DNA from: Fredinandcohnia aciditolerans | GTDB taxonomy: Bacteria > Bacillota > Bacilli > Bacillales > Bacillaceae_L | Length of the DNA stretch: 61,031 bases | Direction: 5' to 3' | Assembly: GCA_003640645.1 (NCBI GenBank) | Contig: QGHH01000030.1 | Location: 1-61,031 of the forward strand | Part shown: positions 8,145 through 16,740 of the stretch, piece by piece | Position numbering within the stretch: the stretch's first letter is position 1 | How the letters are laid out: every line of letters starts with the position of its first letter | The notes under the pieces: generated by a model | What the model was told of the DNA's origin: nothing | The model's input: only the letters and a program-made list of their open reading frames with translations | The model's database searches: none | Program-made: the position numbers and the translations under genes

Positions 8145-9044
8145 ATGTCACGACAGCCTGTAGAGGTAACCAATTCAAATAAAAGGAAGTACATGTTGGA
8201 GAAGCTGTCATCTAGATTATTTCAGTTTTGTGCACTTCTTTCCGTCATCAGTTTATTATTAATTGTTGGATTTGTATTTTTTAAAGGAGCAACTCCATTT
8301 GTAATGGATGGATATAGCTTTTTAGATTTTATATTTGGTGTTGACTGGGTACCTAGTGAAGACAAGTTTGGCATTTTGCCTATGATCGTTGCATCCATTT
8401 ACGCAACAATAGGAGCTCTAGTCATTGGAGTACCAATTGGTTTATTTACAGCGATATTCTTAGCTGAAATTGCACCGAAAAGCGTTGCAAAAATCATATC
8501 TCCAGCGGTACAACTGCTAGCTGGAATTCCATCCGTTCTATATGGGGTATTCGGACTTGCCCTTATCGTTCCATTTTTACAAAATCAATTTGACCTGGCA
8601 AGAGGGCAAAGCTTAATTGCAGTTATTCTCGTTTTAGCGATTATGATGCTTCCGACCATTGTGACAGTTGCTGAAACAGCGATACGTGCCGTCCCAAAAA
8701 CATATCGTGAAGGTTCATTGGCACTAGGAGCTTCCGAAATCGAGACAATCTTTAAAGTTGTTGTCCCAGCAGCTAAATCAGGAATTATGGCTGCAATTGT
8801 ATTAGGTTTAGGTAGAGCAATTGGGGAAACAATGGCCGTTATTCTTGTAGCCGGAAACAGTCTTATTTTACCAACCAGTATCACAGACAGTGTACGTCCG
8901 TTAACAACAAATATTGCGCTAGAAATGGGCTATGCATTCGGAACTCACCAAGAAATGTTATTTGCAACAGGTATCGTATTATTCTCGTTTATCTTAATCT
9001 TGAATTTTGTGTTAGCAAAAATCAGTGCGAAGGGTGGTAAATAA
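8145..9044 (+). CDS. pstC: Phosphate ABC transporter permease PstC
   Basis: The first integral-membrane subunit of the Pst importer, 299 residues from the chosen start. Six transmembrane segments are visible. The EAA loop that contacts the ATPase reads [27 protein letters not shown] gives two nearby ATG codons; GGAGGT is too close to the first (8139), so the second at 8145 is preferred. It lies 54 bp after pstS and one base before pstA, which indicates translational coupling with pstA. Confidence 0.93.
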   Translation: MSRQPVEVTNSNKRKYMLEKLSSRLFQFCALLSVISLLLIVGFVFFKGATPFVMDGYSFLDFIFGVDWVPSEDKFGILPMIVASIYATIGALVIGVPIGLFTAIFLAEIAPKSVAKIISPAVQLLAGIPSVLYGVFGLALIVPFLQNQFDLARGQSLIAVILVLAIMMLPTIVTVAETAIRAVPKTYREGSLALGASEIETIFKVVVPAAKSGIMAAIVLGLGRAIGETMAVILVAGNSLILPTSITDSVRPLTTNIALEMGYAFGTHQEMLFATGIVLFSFILILNFVLAKISAKGGK

Positions 9045-9045
9045 G

Positions 9046-9870
9046 TTGAGAAAGCTTAAAGATTATTTGTACCGTGCTTTTCTTTGGGGAGCTGCTTTCT
9101 TAACAGTTGCTGTCCTTGTAATGATTGTTGGGTATATCTTTATGAAGGGGTACCATTTAATCAACTTTAATTTTATTTTTGGTGACTATTCTCCAGTTGG
9201 TGGCGGTGGAATCTGGCCAATGGTGATAACAACGATTTACACCATTGTCATCTCCTTACTCATTGCAACACCAATTGGAATTTTTGCAGCGGTCTATTTG
9301 CAGGAGTATGCAAAACAAGGTCGATTGGTAAATGTCATTCGTTTTGCAACTGAAAGCTTAACGGGTATTCCGTCGATTATTTACGGATTATTTGGGGCAG
9401 TATTCTTTGTAACAACGTTAAAAATGGGGATGTCCATCATTGCGGCTTCCTTAACATTAACAATCATCGTTTTACCTGTCATTATCCGAACAACAGAAGA
9501 ATCGCTAAAAACAGTTCCTCAATCCTATCGAGAGGGGTCGTTAGCACTCGGAACTACGAAGTTGCAAACGTTAATTAAAGTCATTTTACCAAGTGCAATG
9601 CCTGGTATCTTATCTGGGATTATCCTTTCAATCGGAAGAATTGTGGGTGAGTCAGCTGCGATTTTCTTAACAGCTGGAACGGTTGCAGCGATGCCTTCAA
9701 GTATCTTTTCTTCTGCCCGAACATTAACGGTACATTCGTTTTTAGTTACACAGGAATCAGGTGACATTGAGTTAGCTTCAGCAGTTGGAATTGTCTTAAT
9801 CGTGATTATTCTACTCTTGAATCTATCGGCAACCTTTATCTCGAAGAAATTAAATAAAGCTGACTACTAA
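9046..9870 (+). CDS. pstA: Phosphate ABC transporter permease PstA
   Basis: The second membrane subunit of the phosphate importer, 274 residues. The EAA loop is [20 protein letters not shown], closely parallel to that of PstC. The best start is the TTG at 9046, one base past the pstC stop, with GGGTGG upstream; the frame remains open into pstC but has no site there. Six hydrophobic helices fit the family. The protein should pair with PstC to form the channel opened by PstB. Confidence 0.93.
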   Translation: MRKLKDYLYRAFLWGAAFLTVAVLVMIVGYIFMKGYHLINFNFIFGDYSPVGGGGIWPMVITTIYTIVISLLIATPIGIFAAVYLQEYAKQGRLVNVIRFATESLTGIPSIIYGLFGAVFFVTTLKMGMSIIAASLTLTIIVLPVIIRTTEESLKTVPQSYREGSLALGTTKLQTLIKVILPSAMPGILSGIILSIGRIVGESAAIFLTAGTVAAMPSSIFSSARTLTVHSFLVTQESGDIELASAVGIVLIVIILLLNLSATFISKKLNKADY

Positions 9871-9883
9871 AAGAGGTGTTCAC

Positions 9884-10696
9884 ATGAGTTCAAATGGAAT
9901 TAAAATAAAAATGAATAATTCATTGCTGAAGGATCAACAGAATAAAAAGGTGAAAATTAGTGTCAATGATCTTAATTTGTTTTATGGAGAAAAACAAGCA
10001 TTGTACTCCATATCACTTGATATACTTGAAAATGAGGTAACAGCTCTAATAGGTCCATCTGGATGTGGAAAATCAACCTTCTTGCGTACATTAAATCGTA
10101 TGAATGATTTGATTGATGGCGTAAAAATTAGTGGCAATATCACCGTTGATAATGAGGATATATACAAAACGACTGATGTTATTAAGTTACGGACAAAAGT
10201 AGGGATGGTTTTTCAGAAGGCAAATCTATTCCCAATGAGTATTTACGATAATGTAGCCTATGGTCCAAGAATGCAAGGAATTAAAAACAAAAAAGAACTG
10301 AATGAAATTGTTGAAAGCAGTTTACGTGGGGCAGCAATTTGGGATGAAGTAAAAGACCGTTTGAAAACATCCGCACTGGGGCTATCTGGTGGTCAGCAAC
10401 AACGGATTTGTATCGCACGCGCGATTGCAATGAAACCTGATATTATTTTAATGGATGAGCCGACTTCTGCACTGGACCCAATCTCAACATTAAAAGTAGA
10501 AGAGTTAATCGAAAACATGAAGAAGGATTATACCATCGTCATCGTTACCCACAATATGCAACAAGCAGCAAGAGTATCAGACAAGACTGCATTTTTCCTA
10601 AATGGAGAAGTCATCGAATACGACGAAACAAGCAAAATCTTTTCCATGCCTACCGACCAAAGAACAGAAGACTACATCACTGGCCGCTTCGGCTAA
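9884..10696 (+). CDS. pstB: Phosphate ABC transporter ATPase PstB
   Basis: The cytoplasmic ATPase of the Pst importer, 270 residues. Walker [11 protein letters not shown]-loop [15 protein letters not shown], signature LSGGQQQR, Walker [13 protein letters not shown] and the switch histidine in VTHNMQQA are all intact. The [16 protein letters not shown] segment after Walker A is characteristic of PstB. GAGGTG precedes the ATG. Only one pstB is present, whereas B. subtilis has a tandem pair. The stop codon is followed at once by the palindromic 31-bp repeat. Confidence 0.95.
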   Translation: MSSNGIKIKMNNSLLKDQQNKKVKISVNDLNLFYGEKQALYSISLDILENEVTALIGPSGCGKSTFLRTLNRMNDLIDGVKISGNITVDNEDIYKTTDVIKLRTKVGMVFQKANLFPMSIYDNVAYGPRMQGIKNKKELNEIVESSLRGAAIWDEVKDRLKTSALGLSGGQQQRICIARAIAMKPDIILMDEPTSALDPISTLKVEELIENMKKDYTIVIVTHNMQQAARVSDKTAFFLNGEVIEYDETSKIFSMPTDQRTEDYITGRFG

Positions 10697-10727
10697 CTGG
10701 GACACAGGGACAGGTCCCTTGTCCCAG
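10697..10727 (+). repeat. Palindromic 31-bp repeat, copy B, abutting the pstB stop
   Basis: The sequence starts CTGGGACACAGGGACAGGTC and continues to GTCCCAG. GGGAC blocks pair with GTCCC blocks, so the RNA would form a tight hairpin. The first base follows directly on the pstB TAA. Copy C has the same relation to a TGA stop at 13743. Confidence 0.85.
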
Positions 10728-10782
10728 TAGGGACTAAGAAACCATTCACGCGTCCCAAAAGTAAAAATGGGAGGGTATATAT

Positions 10783-11442
10783 ATGGTTGTTCGAGAGAAA
10801 TTTGAGAGTAATTTAAAAGAATTACAAGCAAAAATGAAGTCCATGTGCGACTTGGCTGCTTCATCACTTGATAAATCTTTTGAGGCCTTTAAAACAAAAG
10901 ATGTCGAATTAGCGTTAAAAGTGATTGAAGAAGATGAGGTAGTAGATGATCTTGAAGTCGAAATTAATCATTTTATTATATGGCTATTAGCAAAAGAGCA
11001 GCCTGTTGCAAGTGATTTACGCAGAATCATTGGAGCTTTAAAAATTAGTTTAGAAATCGAGCGAATCGCGGATTTTGGAGTGAATATTGCAAAATCAACG
11101 ATTAAAATTGGAAATTCCAATTCGTTAGTTGATGTTACAAGCATTGAGAAAATGAAGGATCTCTCAATTACAATGCTTGAAAAGGGAATAGATTCATTTG
11201 TAAAGGGAGATATCACACTTGCCAAAGAAGTTGGAGACTTGGATGATGAAGTGGATAAACTAAGTGGTGAGGTTTATAAAACAATCACAAGCTATTTAAA
11301 AAAACACCCTGACGAAACAGATCAATTAGTACAATTACTATTGATTAATCGCTACCTTGAGCGAACAGCTGACCATATCACAAACATCGCCGAAAGCGCA
11401 GCCTACCTCATTAAAGGCCAAATGTATGATTTGAACTCATAA
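10783..11442 (+). CDS. phoU: Phosphate signalling protein PhoU
   Basis: A 219-residue all-helical PhoU protein with two tandem three-helix repeats. The metal-binding signatures are present: EVDDLEVEIN-type and DLRRIIGALKISLEIERIADFGVNIA in the first repeat, and DLDDEVDKL with INRYLERTADHITNIAES in the second. PhoU restrains the phosphate signalling kinase and the Pst transporter when phosphate is plentiful. A GGGAGG site precedes the ATG. It is separated from pstB only by the palindromic repeat and likely shares the pst transcript. Confidence 0.95.
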   Translation: MVVREKFESNLKELQAKMKSMCDLAASSLDKSFEAFKTKDVELALKVIEEDEVVDDLEVEINHFIIWLLAKEQPVASDLRRIIGALKISLEIERIADFGVNIAKSTIKIGNSNSLVDVTSIEKMKDLSITMLEKGIDSFVKGDITLAKEVGDLDDEVDKLSGEVYKTITSYLKKHPDETDQLVQLLLINRYLERTADHITNIAESAAYLIKGQMYDLNS

Positions 11443-11444
11443 GA

Positions 11445-11473
11445 AAAAAGAGAGCCTAACCGCTCTTTTTTTT
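11445..11473 (+). terminator. Terminator of the pst-phoU operon
   Basis: AGAGC and GCTCT form a short stem, extendable by A-T pairs on both sides, and are followed by a run of T. It begins a few bases after the phoU stop. Confidence 0.75.
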
Positions 11474-11506
11474 GTGGGTAAAGGAGTTCAATCCCTCCTT
11501 CTTGAC

Positions 11507-11534
11507 ACCTCATCAAATAGAGACACATACACTA
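11507..11534 (+). promoter_or_regulatory. Candidate sigma-K type promoter
   Basis: AC at 11507-11508 is followed after 17 bases by CATACACTA (11526-11534). This matches the sigma-K pattern AC-N16/17-CATANNNTA used for late mother-cell genes such as spore coat genes. It lies about 30 bp before the start of the His/Gly/Tyr repeat protein. A vegetative TTGACA overlaps (11502-11507) but has no well spaced -10. Confidence 0.4.
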
Positions 11535-11565
11535 TTGTGCAACTTACTCGAGGAGGAGGGATAAG

Positions 11566-11859
11566 ATGGAAAGACAAATGTTTGGGGGTCCTGGTCTAAA
11601 TATGCCCTTTCAAGTAGGGAATCCAGGCTATCATCAAGGTCACGGAGGGAATAATCCAGGTTATGGCTATCATCATGGCCATGGCGGTTATTATCCGGGA
11701 CATGGTTATCACCACGGTCATGGTGGATATCATCCAGGTCACGGTTATCATCATGGCCATGGAGGATACTATCCAGGCTATGGCTATCACCATGGACATA
11801 GCGGATATTACCCAGGCTATGGATTCCACCATGGCCAAGGTGGTTTCACACCTAGGTAG
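11566..11859 (+). CDS. Gly/His/Tyr-rich repeat protein, possible spore-surface protein
   Basis: A 97-residue low-complexity protein made mostly of a 13-residue unit, GYGYHHGHGGYYP and variants, repeated five to six times after an N-terminal MERQMFGGPGLNMPF. It has no signal peptide and no transmembrane helix. GAGGAGGAGGG precedes the ATG, an excellent ribosome binding site. Gly/His/Tyr-rich repeats occur in spore coat and crust proteins and in metal-binding proteins, and a possible sigma-K promoter lies upstream, so a coat or metal-binding role is inferred. The repeats are also direct 39-bp DNA repeats and could vary in number between strains. Confidence 0.75.
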   Translation: MERQMFGGPGLNMPFQVGNPGYHQGHGGNNPGYGYHHGHGGYYPGHGYHHGHGGYHPGHGYHHGHGGYYPGYGYHHGHSGYYPGYGFHHGQGGFTPR

Positions 11860-11884
11860 TCGAAAAACAGAAGAAAATGATTTG

Positions 11885-11910
11885 CCACAGTCTAACAACT
11901 GTGGTTTTTT
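11885..11910 (+). terminator. Terminator after the repeat protein gene
   Basis: CCACAGT (11885-11891) and ACTGTGG (11898-11904) flank a 6-nt loop and are followed by TTTTTT. Confidence 0.85.
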
Positions 11911-12008
11911 AGTTTTTCAAGATTAACTAATGCCAGAAAAACAATCATAAATGACCATCATTAAGTGAACGCTAAGACTGGAACAAATGACATTAGGAGG
12001 TTCACGAT

Positions 12009-12545
12009 ATGAAGGTTGTTGGTATTTCAGGTTCACTGATTGGGGCCAAAACTTCGAAGGCGGTCTATGAAGTGTTGGCCGCTATTAAATCACTTGATTA
12101 CTCCGTTCAAATTGAATTACTAGACCTAAAGGATTTTGAGGTTGAATTTGTGAATGGAAGCCCATTAAGTTATTACAATGATGATACAATTAAAGTAGTA
12201 AATAAAATGTTAGAAGCAGATATGCTTGTCTTTGGTTCACCGATTTATCAGGCGTCGATTTCAGGGGTGCTAAAAAACCTGTTAGACTTTTTCCCAGTAG
12301 ATTCCTTCAAGAACAAAGTGACAGGAATCATTACAACTGGTGGTACAGAAAAGCATTTTCTCGTCTCGGAGTACCATTTAAAGCCTATTCTGTCCTACTT
12401 GAAAGGGACAGTACCGGTGCATCAAGTCTTCATACATAATGATAACTTCGATGATGACAATGAGATCACCAATCAAGGACTTAAAAAACGTATCCACAAA
12501 TTAGCGGAAGAAATGCTCGCTCTCCAAAAAAGTATGAAAAAATAG
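12009..12545 (+). CDS. NADPH-dependent FMN reductase
   Basis: A flavodoxin-fold FMN reductase of 178 residues. The N-terminal phosphate-binding loop reads GISGSLIGAKTSK, and the second FMN contact is VFGSPIYQASISGVLKNLLDF, as in SsuE, MsuE and azobenzene reductases. A TTGG-TE segment near residue 113 gives the third flavin contact. TAGGAGG precedes the ATG. No sulfonate or monooxygenase partner is adjacent, so the physiological electron acceptor cannot be named. It appears to be a single-gene unit ahead of the ECF sigma cluster. Confidence 0.85.
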   Translation: MKVVGISGSLIGAKTSKAVYEVLAAIKSLDYSVQIELLDLKDFEVEFVNGSPLSYYNDDTIKVVNKMLEADMLVFGSPIYQASISGVLKNLLDFFPVDSFKNKVTGIITTGGTEKHFLVSEYHLKPILSYLKGTVPVHQVFIHNDNFDDDNEITNQGLKKRIHKLAEEMLALQKSMKK

Positions 12546-12563
12546 ATATCTTTCTAGAAAAAA

Positions 12564-12587
12564 TGAACCTTTTCCTCCCCTCATTAG
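12564..12587 (+). promoter_or_regulatory. Candidate ECF-type promoter of the sigma cluster
   Basis: TGAACC at 12564-12569 has the AAC core typical of ECF sigma -35 boxes, and GTATAA follows after 17 bases. It is placed about 40 bp before the first gene of the membrane protein, sigma and anti-sigma-like cluster, as expected for autoregulation. The -10 is not the usual CGTC, so this is tentative. Confidence 0.25.
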
Positions 12588-12624
12588 TATAAGAAGTAAG
12601 AACAAAAATGAGGGAGTGCGAAAA

Positions 12625-13002
12625 ATGACAACAATCATAGGGTGGGTTGTAAGTTCTGTTGTGGTTGCCGTTCTTGGATCTGTTTTTGCAATAGTGATTG
12701 GATCTTTGAATAAAAAGGTGGTCCGGGATCATAAGGGTGATATTGATTTTACGAAATCGAACATCTATTTTTATTGGTCTAGATGGGATACAATTATTAC
12801 AATTGCGGCTGTGTATACATTTTTATGTATTATCGGATTATTGGTTTTCCTTTTACGAGGGGACACCATCGATAGTCCGTTCATTCAATTTTTTATTCAT
12901 CAGACGGTTGTCTTCAGTTTGATTACATTTTTGTGGTTCATTACAAAGCTGGCATATGTATATAAAGGAATTAAAAAGCGGTGGTCTGATGAGTTACAGT
13001 AG
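12625..13002 (+). CDS. Three-helix membrane protein of an ECF sigma cluster
   Basis: A 125-residue integral membrane protein with hydrophobic helices at about residues 4-27, 52-76 and 87-110, and a basic C-terminus (YKGIKKRWSDELQ). I recognise no named family. GAGGGAG lies before the ATG at 12625, which is preferred over the ATG nine bases earlier. Its end overlaps the start of the sigma factor gene, so it probably belongs to the sigma regulatory unit, perhaps as a sensor or membrane partner. That role is inferred from position only. Confidence 0.65.
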   Translation: MTTIIGWVVSSVVVAVLGSVFAIVIGSLNKKVVRDHKGDIDFTKSNIYFYWSRWDTIITIAAVYTFLCIIGLLVFLLRGDTIDSPFIQFFIHQTVVFSLITFLWFITKLAYVYKGIKKRWSDELQ

Positions 13003-13516
13003 CGTTGACGAGGCAATTCTTCAATTAAAACGAGGGGATAAGGAAGCATTAGAAATCATTTACAAACTGTACAAAGCCCCTCTTTACCAGTTTATTTTTC
13101 GGTACACAAACAACGAGCAACTCAGCATTGATCTTGTTCAGGACACGTTTGAAAAGCTGCAGCGTAAGTATCATCAGTTTGATCCGGAAAAAGGACAGTT
13201 CAAAACCTATCTCTATCAAATTGCGTATAACACGATGATGACGCGTCTAAGGAGACAGAGTCTATTTCGAACCTTGTTGCCGATTTTAGCTGAACGTTAT
13301 CCGCACCATGAAAACTCCGACGAAAAAATAACCGTACAAACTGCGATCCAATCGCTCCCGGAAGACTTACGTGCGATTGTGTTGCTGACCTACTACCACG
13401 ATCTCACACAAAAAGAAATCTCCACGATCTTACAAATCCCAGTCGGAACGGTAAAATCAAAGCTGCATCGTGCACTAAAAAAACTAAAAGTAGAACTAGA
13501 GGTGAATGAGGATTGA
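12989..13516 (+). CDS. ECF-type RNA polymerase sigma factor
   Basis: A 175-residue sigma-70 family factor of the extracytoplasmic-function group. Region 2 is at about residues 20-90 (YKAPLYQFIFRYTNN to DLVQDTFEKLQRKYHQFDP, FKTYLYQIAYN). Region 4 is at about residues 115-165 (LPEDLRAIVLLTYYHDLTQKEISTIL, then GTVKSKLHRALKKLK as recognition helix). There is no region 1 or 3. GGTGG precedes the ATG at 12989, which overlaps the upstream gene by 14 bases. The layout with a one-helix protein downstream resembles sigY-yxlC of B. subtilis, though identity is not certain. Confidence 0.85.
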   Translation: MSYSSVDEAILQLKRGDKEALEIIYKLYKAPLYQFIFRYTNNEQLSIDLVQDTFEKLQRKYHQFDPEKGQFKTYLYQIAYNTMMTRLRRQSLFRTLLPILAERYPHHENSDEKITVQTAIQSLPEDLRAIVLLTYYHDLTQKEISTILQIPVGTVKSKLHRALKKLKVELEVNED

Positions 13517-13743
13517 ATAACGACCAATTTGACAAAAAATTAAAAGAGAAACTCGATCAATTCACGGTTGAGGTTCCCGACTTCCCAATGAAAAAATCGA
13601 AACTAAATCGAATAGCAAACTGGTTCTTTAATCCAGCCTCGATTCCGTTTCCAGAAGCAGGCTACAAAAAAGGCGCCTTTCTATCAATCTCATGGCTGCC
13701 TGTATTAATATTACCCCTAACATTCGTCCTCTTTATGCTGTGA
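13513..13743 (+). CDS. Probable anti-sigma factor (short, one TM helix)
   Basis: A 76-residue protein with a charged N-terminal part (DQFDKKLKEKLDQF) and one transmembrane helix near the C-terminus (SWLPVLILPLTFVLFML). It starts at a TTG inside the sigma factor stop codon with a 4-base overlap, so it is translationally coupled. Small membrane proteins in this position act as anti-sigma factors, as YxlC does for SigY. The length is short and no zinc-finger motif is present. The stop TGA is followed immediately by the palindromic 31-bp repeat. Confidence 0.6.
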   Translation: MNNDQFDKKLKEKLDQFTVEVPDFPMKKSKLNRIANWFFNPASIPFPEAGYKKGAFLSISWLPVLILPLTFVLFML

Positions 13744-13774
13744 CTGGGACACAGGGACAGGTCCCTCGTCCCAG
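13744..13774 (+). repeat. Palindromic 31-bp repeat, copy C, abutting a stop codon
   Basis: It differs from copy B after pstB by a single base. It starts directly after the TGA of the anti-sigma-like gene. The hairpin it encodes lacks a following T-run. Confidence 0.85.
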
Positions 13775-13946
13775 TCTAGTGTGTGGACAAGGGCCAATAA
13801 GCCCCACGATCGCTCTACTTTTTATACACTTTATTAAAAGTGTTGGATAAGCAACAAATCTAATTTACTGTTGGTGCCAAATTGTTTTCGCCCTTGCTAA
13901 ACTAAATGTAGATACGAAATAACATTTCTTTTTAGGAGGAGAAAAC

Positions 13947-14531
13947 ATGATTAAAATTGGAATTCTTACAGGCAGCACAAGAGATTCAAGGGTAAATCTA
14001 CAAGTGGCGGAATGGGTGAAATCAATCGCGGATAAAAGAACAGATGCAGAATTTGAATTAGTAGATATTAAAGACTATAACCTACCGAAATTTAATGAAC
14101 CTATTCCGGCGATTATGTCACAGGACTATCAAGCGCAAGAAGCACATGCCTGGTCTGAAAAAATCAGTAGTCTCGATGGATTTATATTTGTCACTCCGGA
14201 ATATAATAAGGCTATTACATCTGGGTTGAAGGATGCAATTGATTATCTTTATGTGGAGTGGAATCATAAAGCAGCGGGAATTGTAAGCTATGGATCAACT
14301 TTAGGTGTGACAGCGGCAAATGATTTACGCCTTATTTTAACAGTGCCAAAGGTAGCAACTGTTGGGCCTTCCGTTGCGATGAGTCTATTTACTGACTTTC
14401 AAGATATGAGTAAATTCAATCCTGCCCCTTTCCATGAGGACTCCTTACATAAAACGATAGACGATGTTGTCGCATGGTCTACTGCATTAAAAGGAATCAG
14501 ACAAAAAGAATCTGAACTTCAAACTGTATAA
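13947..14531 (+). CDS. NAD(P)H-dependent FMN oxidoreductase (YieF/ChrR-like)
   Basis: A flavodoxin-like quinone or chromate-type reductase of 194 residues. The FMN phosphate loop is GILTGSTRDSRVN, the signature FVTPEYNKAITSGLKDAIDYL is that of the NADPH-dependent FMN reductase family, and VSYGSTLGVTAANDLR follows. AGGAGG lies before the ATG. It is 14 bp ahead of a YdhR-like monooxygenase gene, with one shared terminator after both, so the two probably act together in handling quinones or other aromatic compounds. That joint role is inferred. Confidence 0.85.
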   Translation: MIKIGILTGSTRDSRVNLQVAEWVKSIADKRTDAEFELVDIKDYNLPKFNEPIPAIMSQDYQAQEAHAWSEKISSLDGFIFVTPEYNKAITSGLKDAIDYLYVEWNHKAAGIVSYGSTLGVTAANDLRLILTVPKVATVGPSVAMSLFTDFQDMSKFNPAPFHEDSLHKTIDDVVAWSTALKGIRQKESELQTV

Positions 14532-14545
14532 AAAGGAGAGTCACT

Positions 14546-14854
14546 ATGGCATACGTATTACAGGTAGATTTTAAAATGGATGGACCATTCGGGGATGAAA
14601 TGGCTGGAGCGTTTTCTGATTTAGCCAAAAGCATTAATGAAGAACCAGGTTTCATCTGGAAAATTTGGACCGAAAATCCGGAAGCAAAAGAAGCGGGTGG
14701 AATCTATTTATTCGAGACAAAAGAAACCGCTGAAAAATATCTCGACATGCATACGAAACGATTAGGCGGCTTTGGCATCAACGGCGTTAACGGAAAAGTC
14801 TTTGCAATCAATTCAACGCTTACCGAAATCACAAAAGGTCCAGTTAATAAATAA
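14546..14854 (+). CDS. YdhR-like antibiotic-biosynthesis-monooxygenase-fold protein
   Basis: A 102-residue ferredoxin-like fold protein, almost the same length as E. coli YdhR. Family landmarks are the start AYVLQVDFKMDGPFG, the EEPGFIWKIWTENPEAKEAGGIYLF core and the repeat AEKYLDMHTKRL. Members are thought to be cofactor-free monooxygenases of aromatic or quinone substrates, but the substrate is unproven. AAAGGAGAG precedes the ATG. It is the second gene of a two-gene unit with an FMN oxidoreductase. Confidence 0.8.
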   Translation: MAYVLQVDFKMDGPFGDEMAGAFSDLAKSINEEPGFIWKIWTENPEAKEAGGIYLFETKETAEKYLDMHTKRLGGFGINGVNGKVFAINSTLTEITKGPVNK

Positions 14855-14868
14855 GAATTGGATTCAAT

Positions 14869-14923
14869 AGTACCTATAGATCGGACGCTTGTAAAAAGTG
14901 TTTGGTCTATAGGTACTTTTTTT
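14869..14923 (+). terminator. Terminator after the ydhR-like gene
   Basis: AGTACCTATAGA (14869-14880) pairs with TCTATAGGTACT (14906-14917), followed by a run of T to 14923. The loop is long, 25 nt. The remaining 210 bp before the response regulator hold no convincing gene. Confidence 0.85.
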
Positions 14924-15133
14924 ATTCTAACTAAAAACACTGAAGATATTGCATACGTAAATCCAACAATTCGTGTTTCGTATGATGAAATAAACAATGA
15001 ATCTTGTATTCTAATCCAATAAGTACCTCTACTAAAATGATAGATTAGCTTTTTGACCATTCATTATTTTGTTATACTAATACAAAAACATTATCTTTTC
15101 CGAATATTAAAAGAAAAAGGGGGGTAGCTTACT

Positions 15134-16714
15134 ATGTACAAGATAATCATAGTTGATGATGAAAAAAATATCCGTGACAGATTGGCTCATTTTTTTCCTT
15201 GGGTTGAAGTAGGTTTTGAAGTAGTTGGTACCGCAGAAAATGGTGTTCATGCATTAGAGCTTATAAAACAAGAATGTCCCCATGCCGTTTTGACAGACGT
15301 TCTTATGCCTGAGATGACAGGATTAGAGCTTGCTGCAGAAATCAACACATCTTACCCCGAAACAAAAGTAGTTATTCTTAGTGCTTATGATGATTTTAAA
15401 TATGCCCAAGATGCCATTAAATTTGGGGTGAAGGGCTATTTGTTGAAGCCTTTAATGAAAAGTGACTTTTTCAATGTTTTCAGGAAGTTGGCAGAAGAAT
15501 TAAGGGAGGACGAAGCGGCAAAAAATTCTAATCAATTGGATAGTCAGTGGGATATTGAGGAATTAATGCTTTTAGATTTAATGAAAGGCACAAATCTATC
15601 TAATTATGCTGACAAGTGGAATATCCAGGCACAAAGCTATAGAGTTGTCATTTTTTCCTTTGATCGACTGTTTAAAGAAACGTCTACTTTCTCAATTCGT
15701 CAGAAGGTTACCGAACTGGCTATGGACTTTTGGAATCGTTATCAGGTTCCTATTTTGTTCTATGGGAATAGTCTTATTGTGTTAATAACAGCTACGAAAC
15801 TTGTCGCGAAAAAGGAACTAAAGCCGAAACTACTCCAGTTCATTGATACATTAAGAGATAATCTTGGAGAGTTGTTTATCAATCAAAAGAATTTTGTTGT
15901 TGGGGTTGGTAATCCGTCATATAAGTATCAAGAAATTTGCCGTTCCTATAATGAAGCGGTTTACGCGTATAGCTATAAATACTTTAATGAATATGAAATG
16001 GTTATTTTTTATGAAGATTTAGCTGTTGATGGAAATAATGAGAATCAAACCATGCTCCAAAATTCAATGTTAGATCATGTTAATACGATCGAAGCTCTTC
16101 TTATAAATTCAATGAAAACTGGTACAGTAACGAATGGTACTGATGTGGTCAACCAATTCTTTGAACCATACAAGCGGGTTTGCGGTTTACCGATTGCCGA
16201 AATACGGAGTTCGTGTTCCGAACTCATTATTATTCTTATGTTTCGTCTGAAAGAGAAGGGACTATCACTCTCATCAATTGATCAAAAGCATGTATTAGGA
16301 AGAATTTACGAGATTGATTCTTTAGAAGAATTAAAGAGATGGCTGATTCAAATGTTGGAAACGATATCTTTTGATTTAATCAATAAGGATAAAAAAGATT
16401 TTAACAGCTATGTTTTGTTGGCCAAGGAATATGTGAAAGAAAATTATCAGGAACGTATTACGTTAGAAGACATTTCAAACAAGTTATTTTTACATCAAGC
16501 CTATTTCAGTGCGATTTTCAAAAAGGAAACAGGTCAGAATTTTATCGATTATGTCAATAAGATTAGAGTAGAAGAAGCAGAGAAGCTTCTTAGAAATACA
16601 AATTATAAAGTAAAAGTGATTTCGGACATGGTTGGTTTTCAAAGTCACTCGTATTTTAACAAAGTATTTAAAAATGAAACAGGTGTTACCCCTGTTGTGT
16701 TTAGAAGACAGTAA
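15134..16714 (+). CDS. YesN-type response regulator (REC plus AraC HTH)
   Basis: A 526-residue DNA-binding response regulator. The receiver domain (residues 1-120) has the acidic pair at Asp8/Asp9, the phosphoacceptor Asp55 in VLTDVLMPEMTG and a conserved lysine in GYLLKPL. A long middle segment of unknown fold follows. Two AraC-type helix-turn-helix motifs end the protein (LEDISNKLFLHQAYFSAIFKKETGQNF and VKVISDMVGFQSHSYFNKVFKNETGVTP). The gene lies 26 bp before its kinase, and the pair sits directly upstream of an LplB/C/A importer, which such systems usually control in response to the imported sugar. Confidence 0.9.
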   Translation: MYKIIIVDDEKNIRDRLAHFFPWVEVGFEVVGTAENGVHALELIKQECPHAVLTDVLMPEMTGLELAAEINTSYPETKVVILSAYDDFKYAQDAIKFGVKGYLLKPLMKSDFFNVFRKLAEELREDEAAKNSNQLDSQWDIEELMLLDLMKGTNLSNYADKWNIQAQSYRVVIFSFDRLFKETSTFSIRQKVTELAMDFWNRYQVPILFYGNSLIVLITATKLVAKKELKPKLLQFIDTLRDNLGELFINQKNFVVGVGNPSYKYQEICRSYNEAVYAYSYKYFNEYEMVIFYEDLAVDGNNENQTMLQNSMLDHVNTIEALLINSMKTGTVTNGTDVVNQFFEPYKRVCGLPIAEIRSSCSELIIILMFRLKEKGLSLSSIDQKHVLGRIYEIDSLEELKRWLIQMLETISFDLINKDKKDFNSYVLLAKEYVKENYQERITLEDISNKLFLHQAYFSAIFKKETGQNFIDYVNKIRVEEAEKLLRNTNYKVKVISDMVGFQSHSYFNKVFKNETGVTPVVFRRQ

Positions 16715-16740
16715 AAAAGGTCAGTCTTCAGGAGATAATC

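Noticed and set aside
14858-15022. 54-codon open frame starting at TTG after the ydhR-like gene
   Set aside because: No ribosome binding site, and the frame runs through a clear terminator; treated as a chance opening or decayed remnant.
14704-15060. 118-codon minus-strand open frame
   Set aside because: Overlaps the ydhR-like gene and its terminator and has no ribosome binding site or recognisable motif.
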